Below, one piece after another: positions 44,774-54,609 of a stretch of DNA of 64,000 bases. Numbering within the stretch: the stretch's first letter is position 1; each line of letters opens with the position of its first letter. The DNA is taken from NCBI RefSeq assembly GCF_001591105.1, contig NZ_BCUD01000009.1:1-64000 (forward strand), in the 5' to 3' direction. Both the position numbers and the translations under genes were made by a program. The DNA comes from Vibrio nereis NBRC 15637. Its GTDB lineage: Bacteria > Pseudomonadota > Gammaproteobacteria > Enterobacterales > Vibrionaceae. Below the pieces are notes generated by a model that ran no database searches, was not told the DNA's origin, and saw nothing but the letters and a program-made list of their open reading frames with translations.

Positions 44774-46477
44774 TTAGAGGCTGCTTTGATGCTCGCTGAT
44801 TAGCATATCGATTGCGAGTTCAGCCTTTTCAACCGCTTGATCATATGAATCTTCTGCCGCAAAAGGCTCCACGACCTCGTAATAGCACTTCAATTTAGGT
44901 TCCGTACCAGACGGACGAACGATCACACGCGCGCCACCAGATAGGTGATAAATCAAAACATCGCTTGCTGGTAAATCGATCGTCTCGGTTTTACCATCGG
45001 CGTAGGTTTTCGTCAGTGTTTTCAAGTCTTCCAGCACTTCAACTTGTCGCCCTGCGATCATGGTTGGTTGACTCTCTCGCAGTTTGTCACCCACCGGTGG
45101 ATCTTTCGGATCCAGTATGGAGCTGTGCTGCGCATTAAAGTACATGCCATGCTCACGATAGAGTGCTTCAAGCTGGTCCCAAATCGTTTTGCCTTGGCTC
45201 TTTAATTCCGCAGTCAACTGCGCAAAAGCCACAAGGGCCGATAATCCATCTTTGTCCCACACTTTACTACCAACGGTGTAACCTAAAGCTTCTTCATACG
45301 CGAATAAAAATTGCTGGTCATCGGTTTGTTTTTGCATCGCGACGTTAGTCAGCCACTTAAATCCGGTCAGAGTTTGGTAGTAGGCTGCACCATGCGCTTG
45401 GGCGATTTTACTCAATAATGTGGACGAAACGATGGTGTTCCCAACCAGCTGTTTTGTTGCATCAGTATGGCTGAGTAAGTAATGACCGAGCAGAGAGCCC
45501 ACCTGGTCACCTGATAACATTTGGTACTCTCCATCCGGTTTTCTCACCGAAACGGCAAAGCGGTCAGCATCGGGATCGTTGGCACAGGCGAGGTCTGCAT
45601 TGTTCGCTTTGGCTAAGGCGACCACCATGTCCATTGCGCCTTTTTCTTCGGGATTAGGGAAGTTAACCGTCGGGAAGCGACCGTCTGGCTCTCTTTGTTC
45701 TTTTACACTGTAAACTTTCGTGAAGCCTGCATCGTGCAATAGTGTTTCGGCCATTTCTGCGCCGACACCGTGCATCGCCGTGTAGGCAATACCAACAGAT
45801 TCAGGACTCGTATGATTCGCCAACAATGGAGTGTGGTTCATGGTATGACGATAAGTTTGATAGTAGTCGTCTTCTAGCCAGGTTAACAAGCCGTGTTTGT
45901 GTGCGTCATCGAGGTTCATGAGCGGCACTGCTCGTGTGGCCGCCACGTCAATCTCAGCGGCAATACCTGAATCGTGCGGCGGAATAATTTGCGCGCCATT
46001 CTCCCAATATACTTTAAAACCGTTGTATTCCGGAGGGTTGTGACTGGCCGTGACGACCACAGCGGCAGCAGCATTAAAGTGACGTACCCCAAACGCGACG
46101 ATAGGCGTCGCAGCAACTTGGTGAGTTAAGTACACCTTGAGGCCTAAGCTGGTCAGAACAGAAGCGGTATCATGTGCGAACTGTTTTGAATCTGGGCGGC
46201 CATCGTAACCAATCACCACACCACGGTGACAAGCATCTTCAACTTCATCAATCAGATAATGGCCCAGCCCGGCAGCCGTCTCTTGAATCACGAGTCGATT
46301 CATTCGGTTAGGTCCACAGCCTACTTTGCCTCGTAGCCCCGCCGTACCAAATTCCAGACGTTTGCTGAACCTGTCCTCTAGTTCGTCATAGCTTTTTTCA
46401 TCAATCAGATGTTGAAGCTCTTCTCTTGTGTGCGGATCGGGATCTTTTTCTAACCAATGAGTAACTTGTTCCATCAT
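44774..46477 (-). CDS. Phosphoglucomutase/phosphomannomutase-family protein
   Basis: The 567-residue protein belongs to the alpha-D-phosphohexomutase superfamily. It has the phosphoserine loop TASHNPPEYNGFKVYW, the metal loop NDPDADRFAV, the sugar-binding EEALGYT (GEESG-like position) and the phosphate-binding RPSGTEPKLKCYYE. The length suits the longer PGM2/PgcA-type subgroup. It converts glucose-1-phosphate and glucose-6-phosphate (or pentose/mannose equivalents) in the cytoplasm. The initial ATGATG gives two possible starts; AAGG lies upstream. It would link to the maltodextrin enzymes in the window. Confidence 0.92.
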   Translation of the reverse strand: MMEQVTHWLEKDPDPHTREELQHLIDEKSYDELEDRFSKRLEFGTAGLRGKVGCGPNRMNRLVIQETAAGLGHYLIDEVEDACHRGVVIGYDGRPDSKQFAHDTASVLTSLGLKVYLTHQVAATPIVAFGVRHFNAAAAVVVTASHNPPEYNGFKVYWENGAQIIPPHDSGIAAEIDVAATRAVPLMNLDDAHKHGLLTWLEDDYYQTYRHTMNHTPLLANHTSPESVGIAYTAMHGVGAEMAETLLHDAGFTKVYSVKEQREPDGRFPTVNFPNPEEKGAMDMVVALAKANNADLACANDPDADRFAVSVRKPDGEYQMLSGDQVGSLLGHYLLSHTDATKQLVGNTIVSSTLLSKIAQAHGAAYYQTLTGFKWLTNVAMQKQTDDQQFLFAYEEALGYTVGSKVWDKDGLSALVAFAQLTAELKSQGKTIWDQLEALYREHGMYFNAQHSSILDPKDPPVGDKLRESQPTMIAGRQVEVLEDLKTLTKTYADGKTETIDLPASDVLIYHLSGGARVIVRPSGTEPKLKCYYEVVEPFAAEDSYDQAVEKAELAIDMLISEHQSSL

Positions 46478-46781
46478 AACCTTTATACCTTTTTGAATCG
46501 TTATCCCAAGTGTATGACATCTGGGATATTATGGTTGATAACGATTATCATTTGCGAGAGGGCAATCGCTAAACTGATAAGAGACTAGAAATTGATTGAG
46601 CACTTTCTTGCACAATCGACAAACCCCAACTAGCTTTTATTAACATAACTATAACAAATTACATCAGTTTTGCTGTTTACAAATTTCCCAAGCACAAGCA
46701 CCACATAGACTTATTCACACGTCTTATTGGTTGTCTTGGAGTGGCCGTCAATCGTGATGGAAAAGACAGAGGAGAGGTCTT
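46478..46781. promoter_or_regulatory. Divergent phosphosugar mutase / cox operon control region
   Basis: This 304-base gap holds the Fur-like site at 46537-46555 and the leader of the oxidase operon. GGAGAGG (46771-46777) is a strong ribosome site before the TTG start of coxB. No gene is visible; an antisense frame over 46677-47276 is a shadow of coxB. Confidence 0.5.
46537..46555. promoter_or_regulatory. Candidate Fur box
   Basis: GATAACGATTATCATTTGC agrees with the 19-base Fur consensus GATAATGATAATCATTATC at 15 positions. It lies 60 bases before the mutase start and about 230 before coxB, so either unit could be iron-regulated. Confidence 0.5.
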
Positions 46782-47951
46782 TTGAAAAGAATACAGGATG
46801 TATTGTGGCGAGTGCTCGCTGTTATGCTGACTGCCATTGTTTCGTCTGTACAGGCTGAAGAAAGCGCGTTCAACATGACCAAGGGCGTCACAGATATCAG
46901 TGGTAAAGTTTACGATCTTCACATGCTGATCTTCTATATCTGCTGCGCCATCGCACTTGTTGTGTTTGGTGCCATGTTCTATTCCATGTTTCGTCACCGC
47001 AAGTCTAAAGGCGCGGTCGCGGCCAATTTCCATGAAAGCACCAAAGTTGAGGTAGTCTGGACCGTCATTCCTATCATTATCCTTGTGCTCATGGCGATTC
47101 CCGCGACGAAAACGCTCGTCGCCATGGAAGACACTTCTCAGTCCGATCTGACAGTTCGAATTACCGGCTCGCAGTGGAAGTGGCATTACAGCTATTTTAA
47201 CGAAGGGGTGGAGTATTTCAGTCTGCTCGCGACCAGCCAAAAAGCGATTGATGGCGTTGAAGAGAAAGGGGCGCATTATCTGTTGGAAGTGGATGAACCA
47301 CTTGTTCTACCAATCAATCGAAAAATCCGTTTTCTCCTCACATCAGACGATGTCATCCATTCGTGGTGGGTGCCCGATTTTGCGGTAAAGAAAGACACCA
47401 TTCCCGGCTTCATTAACGAGGCATGGACGCGCATTGATAAGCCCGGTGTGTACCGCGGTCAATGTGCTGAGCTGTGTGGGCGCGCGCATGGCTTTATGCC
47501 GATTGTGGTACATGCCATGGAAGAAGATAAATACGACCAATGGTTATTAGCCAAAAAAGACGAGATAGCGAAAGCAGAACAAGAAGCTGCGGCCTCACTA
47601 ACTGCGACGCTCTCAAAACAAGAGCTGATGACCCTAGGCGAGAAAACTTACCTGGACAGATGCGCGGTATGTCACCAAGCCACTGGCGCTGGCATACCTG
47701 GTGCTTTTCCGGCTATTACTGGCAGTCAGGTGGCGACTGGCGATGTGTCGGTGCACATCGATACGGTTGTGAATGGTCGACCGGGAACGGCAATGCAGGC
47801 ATTTTCTAATCAGCTGAGTGATAAAGAGATCGCAGCTGTGGTCACTTATCAACGAAATGGACTGGGTAACAGTGTGGGCGACTTGGTGCAAGCATCGGAT
47901 GTCAATGCGTTTAAAGCTGCAACGTCGCAAACGTCTAAGGAGGGACAATGA
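46782..47951 (+). CDS. coxB: Cytochrome c oxidase subunit II with fused cytochrome c domain
   Basis: The 389-residue protein has a signal peptide (ending VQAEE), two membrane helices, a cupredoxin domain with the CuA motif [14 protein letters not shown] and [12 protein letters not shown], then a C-terminal class I cytochrome c domain with CAVCH (about residue 295) and a distal Met region. This fusion defines a caa3-type oxidase, which accepts electrons directly via its own cytochrome c. The start is TTG with GGAGAGG five bases upstream; no in-frame ATG fits the signal peptide. It is the first gene of the oxidase operon and its stop overlaps coxA. Confidence 0.94.
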   Translation: MKRIQDVLWRVLAVMLTAIVSSVQAEESAFNMTKGVTDISGKVYDLHMLIFYICCAIALVVFGAMFYSMFRHRKSKGAVAANFHESTKVEVVWTVIPIIILVLMAIPATKTLVAMEDTSQSDLTVRITGSQWKWHYSYFNEGVEYFSLLATSQKAIDGVEEKGAHYLLEVDEPLVLPINRKIRFLLTSDDVIHSWWVPDFAVKKDTIPGFINEAWTRIDKPGVYRGQCAELCGRAHGFMPIVVHAMEEDKYDQWLLAKKDEIAKAEQEAAASLTATLSKQELMTLGEKTYLDRCAVCHQATGAGIPGAFPAITGSQVATGDVSVHIDTVVNGRPGTAMQAFSNQLSDKEIAAVVTYQRNGLGNSVGDLVQASDVNAFKAATSQTSKEGQ

Positions 47952-49597
47952 AAACGTCCAAACCTGAGTCAGAAAATATTAAAGCGGCACCCGTTGCGGA
48001 TGCAGATTTGAGCCGAGCAAATAGTGCGATTGCGGTCGAAGACGATCATCATCATGAAGCGCCCAAAGGAATCGCCCGTTGGATCTACTCGACCAACCAT
48101 AAAGATATAGGGACTCTCTATCTCTGGTTTAGCTTCATTATGTTTCTCACTGGCGGCGCGATGGCGATGGTCATTCGCGCTGAACTCTTCCAGCCCGGAC
48201 TTCAACTGGTGGAGCCGCAGTTCTTTAACCAGATGACAACAGTGCATGGTTTGGTGATGGTATTTGGGGCGGTGATGCCGGCATTTACCGGGCTTGCCAA
48301 CTGGATGATCCCGATGATGATTGGCGCGCCTGACATGGCACTGCCACGTATGAATAACCTCAGTTTTTGGATCTTACCTTTCGCGTTTTTAATCTTACTT
48401 TCCTCTTTGTTTACCGCGGGTGGCGCTCCTGACTTTGGTTGGACCTTCTATGCACCGTTATCGACCCAGTACAGCCCAGATAGCACCGCGTTGTTTGTCT
48501 TCTCCGTACATATTATGGGGATCAGCTCCATTATGGGGGCGATCAATGTGATCGTAACGATTGTGAATATGCGCGCCCCGGGGATGACTTGGTTCAAAAT
48601 GCCGATGTTTGTTTGGACGTGGCTGATCACTGCATTTTTGCTGATTGCGGTTATGCCTGTCTTGGCAGGGGCGGTCACCATGGTGCTGACTGATAAATAC
48701 TTTGGCACCTCATTTTTCGATGCCGCTGGGGGCGGGGACCCAGTCATGTTCCAGCACATCTTTTGGTTCTTTGGTCACCCCGAAGTGTACATCATGATTT
48801 TGCCGTCCTTCGGTATCATTTCGGCCATTATCCCTGCATTTAGCGGTAAAAAGCTTTTTGGTTACCATTCAATGGTCTACGCGACTTGCAGTATTGCGCT
48901 GTTGTCGTTTTTGGTGTGGGCGCACCACATGTTTACTACCGGTATGCCCGTGTTTGCCGAATTGTTCTTCATGTATTGCACCATGCTCATTGCGGTGCCG
49001 ACGGGAGTAAAAGTCTTTAACTGGGTAGCCACCATGTGGCGTGGCGCAATGACGTTTGAAACTCCGATGCTGTTCGCGATCGCATTTATTATTCTATTCA
49101 CTATCGGAGGGTTCTCTGGGTTGATGCTGGCGATTGTGCCCGCTGATTTCCAGTACCACGATACCTACTTTGTGGTGGCGCATTTCCATTACGTGCTGGT
49201 GTCGGGGGCGGTCTTTTCTATTATGGCAGCAGCGTATTATTGGTTGCCGAAATGGACTGGCAATATGTACGACCATAAGTTGAGTTTGTTGCATTTTTGG
49301 TGCTCGGTGATCTCGGTTAACGTGCTCTTTTTCCCGATGCACTTTTTAGGTTTGGCTGGTATGCCAAGACGGATCCCGGATTACGCGATCCAGTTTGCGG
49401 ACGTGAACCAAATTGTATCGATTGGCGGTTTTGCGTTTGGCTTATCACAATTGATCTTCTTGTGGGTGGTGATCAAGTGTATTCGAGGCGGAGAAAAAGC
49501 GACCGACAAACCTTGGGAACACGCTGAAGGGCTAGAATGGACGCTGCCAAGCCCGGCACCTCATCATACCTTCTCTACGCCACCAAAGATTGATTGA
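47948..49597 (+). CDS. coxA: Cytochrome c oxidase subunit I
   Basis: This 549-residue catalytic subunit has about twelve helices, the CuB/Tyr motif [10 protein letters not shown], the paired heme ligand segment [14 protein letters not shown], and the N-terminal heme ligand [10 protein letters not shown]. It reduces oxygen and pumps protons. The ATG overlaps the coxB stop and AAGGAGG precedes it. Confidence 0.97.
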   Translation: MKTSKPESENIKAAPVADADLSRANSAIAVEDDHHHEAPKGIARWIYSTNHKDIGTLYLWFSFIMFLTGGAMAMVIRAELFQPGLQLVEPQFFNQMTTVHGLVMVFGAVMPAFTGLANWMIPMMIGAPDMALPRMNNLSFWILPFAFLILLSSLFTAGGAPDFGWTFYAPLSTQYSPDSTALFVFSVHIMGISSIMGAINVIVTIVNMRAPGMTWFKMPMFVWTWLITAFLLIAVMPVLAGAVTMVLTDKYFGTSFFDAAGGGDPVMFQHIFWFFGHPEVYIMILPSFGIISAIIPAFSGKKLFGYHSMVYATCSIALLSFLVWAHHMFTTGMPVFAELFFMYCTMLIAVPTGVKVFNWVATMWRGAMTFETPMLFAIAFIILFTIGGFSGLMLAIVPADFQYHDTYFVVAHFHYVLVSGAVFSIMAAAYYWLPKWTGNMYDHKLSLLHFWCSVISVNVLFFPMHFLGLAGMPRRIPDYAIQFADVNQIVSIGGFAFGLSQLIFLWVVIKCIRGGEKATDKPWEHAEGLEWTLPSPAPHHTFSTPPKID

Positions 49598-49607
49598 AGG
49601 TGATCTC

Positions 49608-50204
49608 ATGGACGAGCACAACAAATCAAATAAAAAGCTGACCTTGCGCCTACTGATGGCGACGGTCGCGATGTTTGGCTTTGGTTTTGCTCTGGTGCCT
49701 TTGTATGACGTGATGTGCGATACGCTTGGGATTAACGGCAAAACCAACACGGAGTCTGCGCTGCAACCGCAAGGTATGGTGCCTGATGAGTCCCGTGTGA
49801 TCAAAGTGGAATTCATGGCACACCCCAATCAGGACATGCCATGGTCATTTGAGCCCAAGCAAACACTGATGGACGTGCATCCGGGCCAAGTGATTCAAAC
49901 CGCTTATGTGGCTAAAAACCTCGCCAATCACCGAATTGTGGGTCAAGCGGTGCCGTCTGTTTCGCCCGGTTTAGGAGCGAGCTACTTTAACAAAATTGAG
50001 TGTTTCTGTTTCAACAAGCAGCCTCTGGCTGGGCAAGAACAGGCGGAAATGCCACTGATTTTTTATATCGAACCTGATATTCCGGAATCCATTCACACCT
50101 TAACGCTGTCTTACACTCTGTATGACATTACTCAGCAATCGGCAGAGCCCGAAGAAGTCGCTGCGTTGGTTGTGAATGATTCAATACAAGGAGCATTACA
50201 ATGA
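49608..50204 (+). CDS. ctaG: Cytochrome c oxidase assembly protein CtaG/Cox11
   Basis: This 198-residue copper chaperone inserts CuB into subunit I. It has one N-terminal membrane helix (LLMATVAMFGFGFALVPLYD), the conserved copper motif ECFCFNKQ, and QTAYVAKNL. ATG 49608 with GAAGGTGA upstream is preferred over a start overlapping coxA. Confidence 0.95.
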   Translation: MDEHNKSNKKLTLRLLMATVAMFGFGFALVPLYDVMCDTLGINGKTNTESALQPQGMVPDESRVIKVEFMAHPNQDMPWSFEPKQTLMDVHPGQVIQTAYVAKNLANHRIVGQAVPSVSPGLGASYFNKIECFCFNKQPLAGQEQAEMPLIFYIEPDIPESIHTLTLSYTLYDITQQSAEPEEVAALVVNDSIQGALQ

Positions 50205-51085
50205 GCTCAAAACATCAACCTTACTATGTGCCAGCGCAAAGCAGTTGGCCAATCGTTGGCGCCATTGCCCTCTTCCTCATTGCTGTTGGTGCGGGGATTA
50301 CTGTTCAGAATATGGCCGAAGGTGGCGAGGGGAGTGTATTTGGCAAACTGATATTGCTGTGCGGCTTATTGTTTCTGCTTTATATGTTTGCTGGCTGGTT
50401 CAGCAACGTCATTACCGAATCAATGAGTGGCAAATACTCCCATCAGATTTCCCGTTCGTTCAGGCAAGGGATGAGCTGGTTTATTTTTTCTGAAGTGATG
50501 TTCTTTGGGGCGTTTTTTGGGGCGCTGTTTTACGCAAGAATGGTCGCTGTTCCGTGGTTGGGTGGCGCAAGTAACAATGCCATGACGCATGAGTTACTTT
50601 GGCCGACCTTTGAAGCGTTTTGGCCGCTGACCACCACACCGTCTGGTGACACAACGCAAGCAATGGGCTGGCAAGGGATCCCGCTCATCAACACTCTCAT
50701 CCTGCTCACGTCGTCCATTACGCTTCACATGGCGCATGTTAATTTGGAACAAAACAAGCGTATGGCGCTGATTGTTTGGTTAGAGGTTACGATAGTACTG
50801 GCGTGCTTTTTCCTTTATTACCAGGGTGTGGAATATATTCACGCTTATCAAGAACTCGGTCTGACATTGCAATCAGGGGTGTACGGCAACACCTTCTTCT
50901 TACTGACAGGGTTTCACGGCATGCACGTGTTGCTGGGTACGATTTTCCTCATCGTTCTGCTTGGGAGAATCGCTAAGGATCACTTTACGCCTCAAGATCA
51001 CTTTGGCTTCCAAGCGGGAAGCTGGTACTGGCATTTTGTTGATGTGGTGTGGTTATGCCTATTTACCTTCGTTTATGTGTTGTAA
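50201..51085 (+). CDS. coxC: Cytochrome c oxidase subunit III
   Basis: The 294-residue membrane protein has about seven helices and the subunit III motifs WFIFSEVMFFGAFFGALFYA, GFHGMHVLLGT and SWYWHFVDVVWL. The ATG overlaps the ctaG stop with AAGGAG before it. Confidence 0.96.
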   Translation: MSSKHQPYYVPAQSSWPIVGAIALFLIAVGAGITVQNMAEGGEGSVFGKLILLCGLLFLLYMFAGWFSNVITESMSGKYSHQISRSFRQGMSWFIFSEVMFFGAFFGALFYARMVAVPWLGGASNNAMTHELLWPTFEAFWPLTTTPSGDTTQAMGWQGIPLINTLILLTSSITLHMAHVNLEQNKRMALIVWLEVTIVLACFFLYYQGVEYIHAYQELGLTLQSGVYGNTFFLLTGFHGMHVLLGTIFLIVLLGRIAKDHFTPQDHFGFQAGSWYWHFVDVVWLCLFTFVYVL

Positions 51086-51146
51086 CTATCGCTATTAACG
51101 TAAATATAAGTAATCGCAAAGATAAGTAACGCAAAGGTAAGCAGTA

Positions 51147-51386
51147 TTAATAGGGCCGAGCGTTGGGCTCAATCAGGCCGCTCAGTAGCGCCGCGATAAT
51201 GAGGATGATAGCCAAAGCAGAGAGGAACACACGTTTACCCAAATAGAAGCTCATGGGTTTGTTTTCTTGGTATTCCTCTCCTGAGTCTGAACGGGGGCCT
51301 TTCAGCATTTCGAACATTGCTCGGACGAGGTTGAAAACGATGAACAGTAACAACACGACCAGTAACAACTTGAAAATAAATACCAT
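51147..51386 (-). CDS. DUF2909-like twin-transmembrane protein
   Basis: The 79-residue protein has two membrane helices (about residues 2-25 and 52-71) with a polar hairpin containing GPRSDSGEEY. Small proteins of this kind (DUF2909) occur in proteobacterial oxidase loci, often reversed relative to the operon as here. Its start codon CAT (51384-51386) overlaps the SURF1 ATG (51385-51387) on the other strand, so its promoter must lie inside the SURF1 gene. A longer version starting at 51473 would run into SURF1 coding sequence and is rejected. Confidence 0.75.
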   Translation of the reverse strand: MVFIFKLLLVVLLLFIVFNLVRAMFEMLKGPRSDSGEEYQENKPMSFYLGKRVFLSALAIILIIAALLSGLIEPNARPY

Positions 51387-52125
51387 GGGATTGTCCTTTC
51401 GTGGCTTATTGAAGCGACCAGCCTTTTGGCTAGGTATGTTACTAACTGTGGTTGTGTTTTCGGTATTGATCAACCTGGGTTTTTGGCAACTGTCTCGAGC
51501 AGAGGAAAAACAGCAGTTAGAGCAGCACCTTAGTGACTATGCCAACCGAGAGAGAATTCCTTTAACTGAGCTGGAGATAAACAAACAAGCATACGTCACA
51601 GGGTTACCCGTTAAAGCGTCTTTATCGCCCGTCGATGAAAAGTACTTGTTGTTGGACAACCAAACTTATGAAGGACGGGTGGGCTACCTCGCGTATCAAT
51701 TGATGCAGCTAGAAAACGATCAATACGCGCTTGTAGAAAGGGGTTTTGTTGAGGCGAGCAAAATGCGTAGTGAGTTACCCAACGTGGATTGGATAGAAGA
51801 TCCAGTGAGCATTAAGGCAAGGTTGTACCAAAAGTCAGCCAACCCGCTTAGCCAAGATTTGCACTTTGAATTGGGGTCACCGCATCGTATCCAGAACCTT
51901 AATATCGAACAGCTAGAGCAGCAGTGGGGAGTTCGTATTGCGCCTTATGTCATTCAACCACAAATGGAAACGTGGCCCTATCCGCAGCCTTGGCTGCCCA
52001 TCCCACTCAAAGCTGAAAAGCACTTTGGTTACGCTGTGCAATGGTTTTCAATGGCTGGCGCTCTGTGTTTGTTAAGTCTGTGGGTACTGATCCGCGCGTT
52101 AAGAAAAGGAGTTCACCATGAATAA
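51385..52125 (+). CDS. SURF1-family oxidase assembly protein
   Basis: The 246-residue protein has the SURF1 layout: an N-terminal membrane helix (FWLGMLLTVVVFSVLINLGFW) followed by GFWQLSRAEEKQ, central YLLLDNQTYEGRVGYLAYQL, LVERGFVEASKMR, and a C-terminal membrane helix after HFGYAVQWFSMA. SURF1 helps insert heme a into subunit I. The start is chosen as the ATG just before the membrane helix; an upstream extension would overlap the reverse-strand gene. Confidence 0.92.
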   Translation: MGLSFRGLLKRPAFWLGMLLTVVVFSVLINLGFWQLSRAEEKQQLEQHLSDYANRERIPLTELEINKQAYVTGLPVKASLSPVDEKYLLLDNQTYEGRVGYLAYQLMQLENDQYALVERGFVEASKMRSELPNVDWIEDPVSIKARLYQKSANPLSQDLHFELGSPHRIQNLNIEQLEQQWGVRIAPYVIQPQMETWPYPQPWLPIPLKAEKHFGYAVQWFSMAGALCLLSLWVLIRALRKGVHHE

Positions 52126-52666
52126 CCCAGTATTACGGGGCCGCATTATCTTTGTCGCACTGGTGCTGATGTTCGCACTACCTGCCGTCATTGCCAAAAC
52201 AGTGCTGGTTAACCATTGGTATCACTCCGGTGTCACCAATAAGGGTGTGTTGGTTGAACCCAAAGCCAGTTATCAGTCACTCGGTATGGAGAACCCATAC
52301 AATGGGCAGCAATGGCAGCTCGCGTATGTGTTGCCCGCAGAATGTGACCAGTTTTGCCAACAGCAAGTGTATCTGCTTGGTCAAAGCCACATCGCATTAG
52401 GCAAATATCAAAGCCGAGTGGCGCCTGTTTTACTGGTGTCAGCGTCAAGTGACTTAGGTGACCTGCCAACAGACACATGGGGTGTGGTTAGCGCGACGGG
52501 TGAGCTTAGTCATGTGGTTGCCGATTTTGAATATGTCATCGTCGATCCTTTAGGGCAATTGGTGATGCGTTACCCAAAGGCAGATTCGCAAGAGCAATTG
52601 ATCAATCAGAGTAAGGATGTGCTCGCCGATTTAAGGAAGTTATTGAAGTTGTCACGTGTCGGCTAG
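52118..52666 (+). CDS. Sco-like/thioredoxin-fold membrane protein of the cox operon
   Basis: The 182-residue protein has one N-terminal membrane helix (about residues 9-27) and a periplasmic domain with a CxxxC motif (CDQFC, around residue 77) and a C-terminal strand VIVDPLGQLVMRYP resembling the end of Sco1/thioredoxin folds. Sco proteins use CxxxC plus a distal His to load copper into CuA. That His is not obvious here, so it may be a redox rather than a copper partner. Overlap with SURF1 (eight bases) and AAGGAG before the ATG show operon membership. Confidence 0.7.
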   Translation: MNNPVLRGRIIFVALVLMFALPAVIAKTVLVNHWYHSGVTNKGVLVEPKASYQSLGMENPYNGQQWQLAYVLPAECDQFCQQQVYLLGQSHIALGKYQSRVAPVLLVSASSDLGDLPTDTWGVVSATGELSHVVADFEYVIVDPLGQLVMRYPKADSQEQLINQSKDVLADLRKLLKLSRVG

Positions 52667-52681
52667 GGAAGGAGAACGTGT

Positions 52682-53716
52682 ATGGTGCTAAAGAATCTGT
52701 TGCGGCTTAGCTTAGTGTTAACCCTTTTCGTGATTGCTCTGGGAGCTTATACGCGGCTGGCGGATGCAGGGTTGGGATGCCCAGATTGGCCCGGCTGTTA
52801 TGGTCATTTGACCGTACCAAACGAACATCATGAAATCGCGTTGGCAAAGTCGCTCTATCCTTCTTTAACCGTCGAGGCACATAAAGCCTGGCTTGAAATG
52901 GTTCACCGCTATTTTGCTGGCACACTCGGGCTAGTGGTATTTTCGATTACTTTTTTGTGTTTAAAAAGTCGCGTAGTTTCGTTTGGTTTACCTTTGGCGC
53001 TATCTGTGGTGATTGTTTTTCAGGCTCTGCTTGGCATGTGGACAGTGACGATGAAACTTATGCCAATCGTGGTGATGGGACATTTATTGGGTGGCTTTAC
53101 GCTGTTTTGTTTACTCAACCTGTTGTACTGGAAAGTCAGCGAGCTAAACCAGCGATCCCTCAGCTTATCGCATATGTCTTCACTGACCAAAATACTCGCG
53201 GCTACGACAGGTTTGTTGCTTGTAGCACAAATCGCTTTGGGCGGTTGGACATCTTCAAACTATGCCGCGCTTATGTGTACCAGCCTGCCCATTTGCCAAG
53301 GTAATTGGGTCGAGTATTTGGATCTTCAGACCGCTTTCCAGCTTATTCAACCCCACAGCGAGAGCTACGAATTTGGCACGTTAGATTACGGGGCGCGTAT
53401 GACGATACATGTTAGCCACCGATTCGGCGCATTACTGGTTACCTTCTTCTCGCTGGCTTTGATCTATCGATTAATGCAAGAGGGCGAGCCAAGGCTAACA
53501 GCGGCGGCGAAGCGGGTGGCGTTGATGCTGATGATTCAGTTACTGCTCGGTATCAGCAATGTGTTGTTCAGCTTACCGCTGTTAATCGCCGTCGCCCACA
53601 ATCTTGGTGCAGCACTGCTTCTCATATCTGTATTACAGGTCAATTATTTGTTATTTCGCCGCGTCGGTGTCGTCACCGAACCGTCTGGTTTGCAGCACAA
53701 GGAGAACGTGAGATGA
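52682..53716 (+). CDS. ctaA: Heme A synthase (CtaA/Cox15)
   Basis: This 344-residue membrane protein has about eight helices and the family motifs [29 protein letters not shown] and [10 protein letters not shown] with heme-ligand His residues. It converts heme O to heme A for the oxidase. GGAAGGAG precedes the ATG. Confidence 0.96.
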   Translation: MVLKNLLRLSLVLTLFVIALGAYTRLADAGLGCPDWPGCYGHLTVPNEHHEIALAKSLYPSLTVEAHKAWLEMVHRYFAGTLGLVVFSITFLCLKSRVVSFGLPLALSVVIVFQALLGMWTVTMKLMPIVVMGHLLGGFTLFCLLNLLYWKVSELNQRSLSLSHMSSLTKILAATTGLLLVAQIALGGWTSSNYAALMCTSLPICQGNWVEYLDLQTAFQLIQPHSESYEFGTLDYGARMTIHVSHRFGALLVTFFSLALIYRLMQEGEPRLTAAAKRVALMLMIQLLLGISNVLFSLPLLIAVAHNLGAALLLISVLQVNYLLFRRVGVVTEPSGLQHKENVR

Positions 53717-54609
53717 GCAAAACAATCAGCTATACCTCAGGACAAGAGAAAAGCATCTGGCGTGTTTACCTGACTCTGACCAAACCCAAAGTGGTGGCCT
53801 TAATGCTGCTCACTGCGCTGGTGGGGATGTGTTTGGCAGTGCCCAGCGCGTTACCCATGAAAGAGACGTTGCTTGGGCTTCTCGGAATTGGCTTGATGGC
53901 GGGTTCCGCAGCCGCGTTTAATCACTTAATCGACCGACGAATTGATGCCGTAATGGCGAGAACGTACAAGCGCCCGTTGCCTTCAGGTGAAATCAACGTG
54001 TTGAATGTGTTTGCTTTTGCCAGTGCCATTGGCGTGGTTGGTTTTGCGGTTTTGTATGCTTGGGCTAACCCGCTAACGGCGTGGCTCACTTTTGCCAGCT
54101 TACTCGGCTATGCAGTGATTTATACCATGTACCTCAAGCGAGCAACGCCGCAAAATATCGTCATTGCCGGGATCGCAGGTGCAATGCCGCCATTGCTTGG
54201 CTGGACGGCAGTGAGTGGAGAGCTGCATGCTAATGCCTGGTTACTCGTAATGATCATTTTCATCTGGACGCCACCACATTTCTGGGCATTGGCTATCCAT
54301 CGAAAAGAGGATTATGCCAAAGCGAACATTCCGATGCTGCCGGTTACTCACGGTGTGGAGTACACCAAAACCTCGATTCTTCTCTATACCGTTTTGCTGA
54401 CTTTGGTGTGTTTAATGCCTGCGTTGGTAGGGATGAGTGGTGCGTTATATTGGGTGGGAGCGACCTGCTTAAGTCTTGGGTTTGTGGGTTATGCGTGGAA
54501 ACTTAAATACCACCCTGATGAACGCACTGCCATAGAAACGTTTAAGTTCTCTATCTATCACCTGATGCTGCTTTTTGTGTTGTTGCTGATTGACCATTAC
54601 CTAATCTGA
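53713..54609 (+). CDS. ctaB: Protoheme IX farnesyltransferase (heme O synthase)
   Basis: This 298-residue UbiA-family membrane enzyme farnesylates heme B to heme O. The aspartate-rich motif [20 protein letters not shown] is present, as is [14 protein letters not shown]. The start overlaps the ctaA stop and AAGGAG lies upstream. It is the last gene of the oxidase operon. Confidence 0.97.
   Translation: MSKTISYTSGQEKSIWRVYLTLTKPKVVALMLLTALVGMCLAVPSALPMKETLLGLLGIGLMAGSAAAFNHLIDRRIDAVMARTYKRPLPSGEINVLNVFAFASAIGVVGFAVLYAWANPLTAWLTFASLLGYAVIYTMYLKRATPQNIVIAGIAGAMPPLLGWTAVSGELHANAWLLVMIIFIWTPPHFWALAIHRKEDYAKANIPMLPVTHGVEYTKTSILLYTVLLTLVCLMPALVGMSGALYWVGATCLSLGFVGYAWKLKYHPDERTAIETFKFSIYHLMLLFVLLLIDHYLI

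Noticed and set aside
46677-47276. 199-codon minus-strand frame over coxB
   Set aside because: It lies opposite a gene with unmistakable CuA and membrane motifs; no family features of its own.
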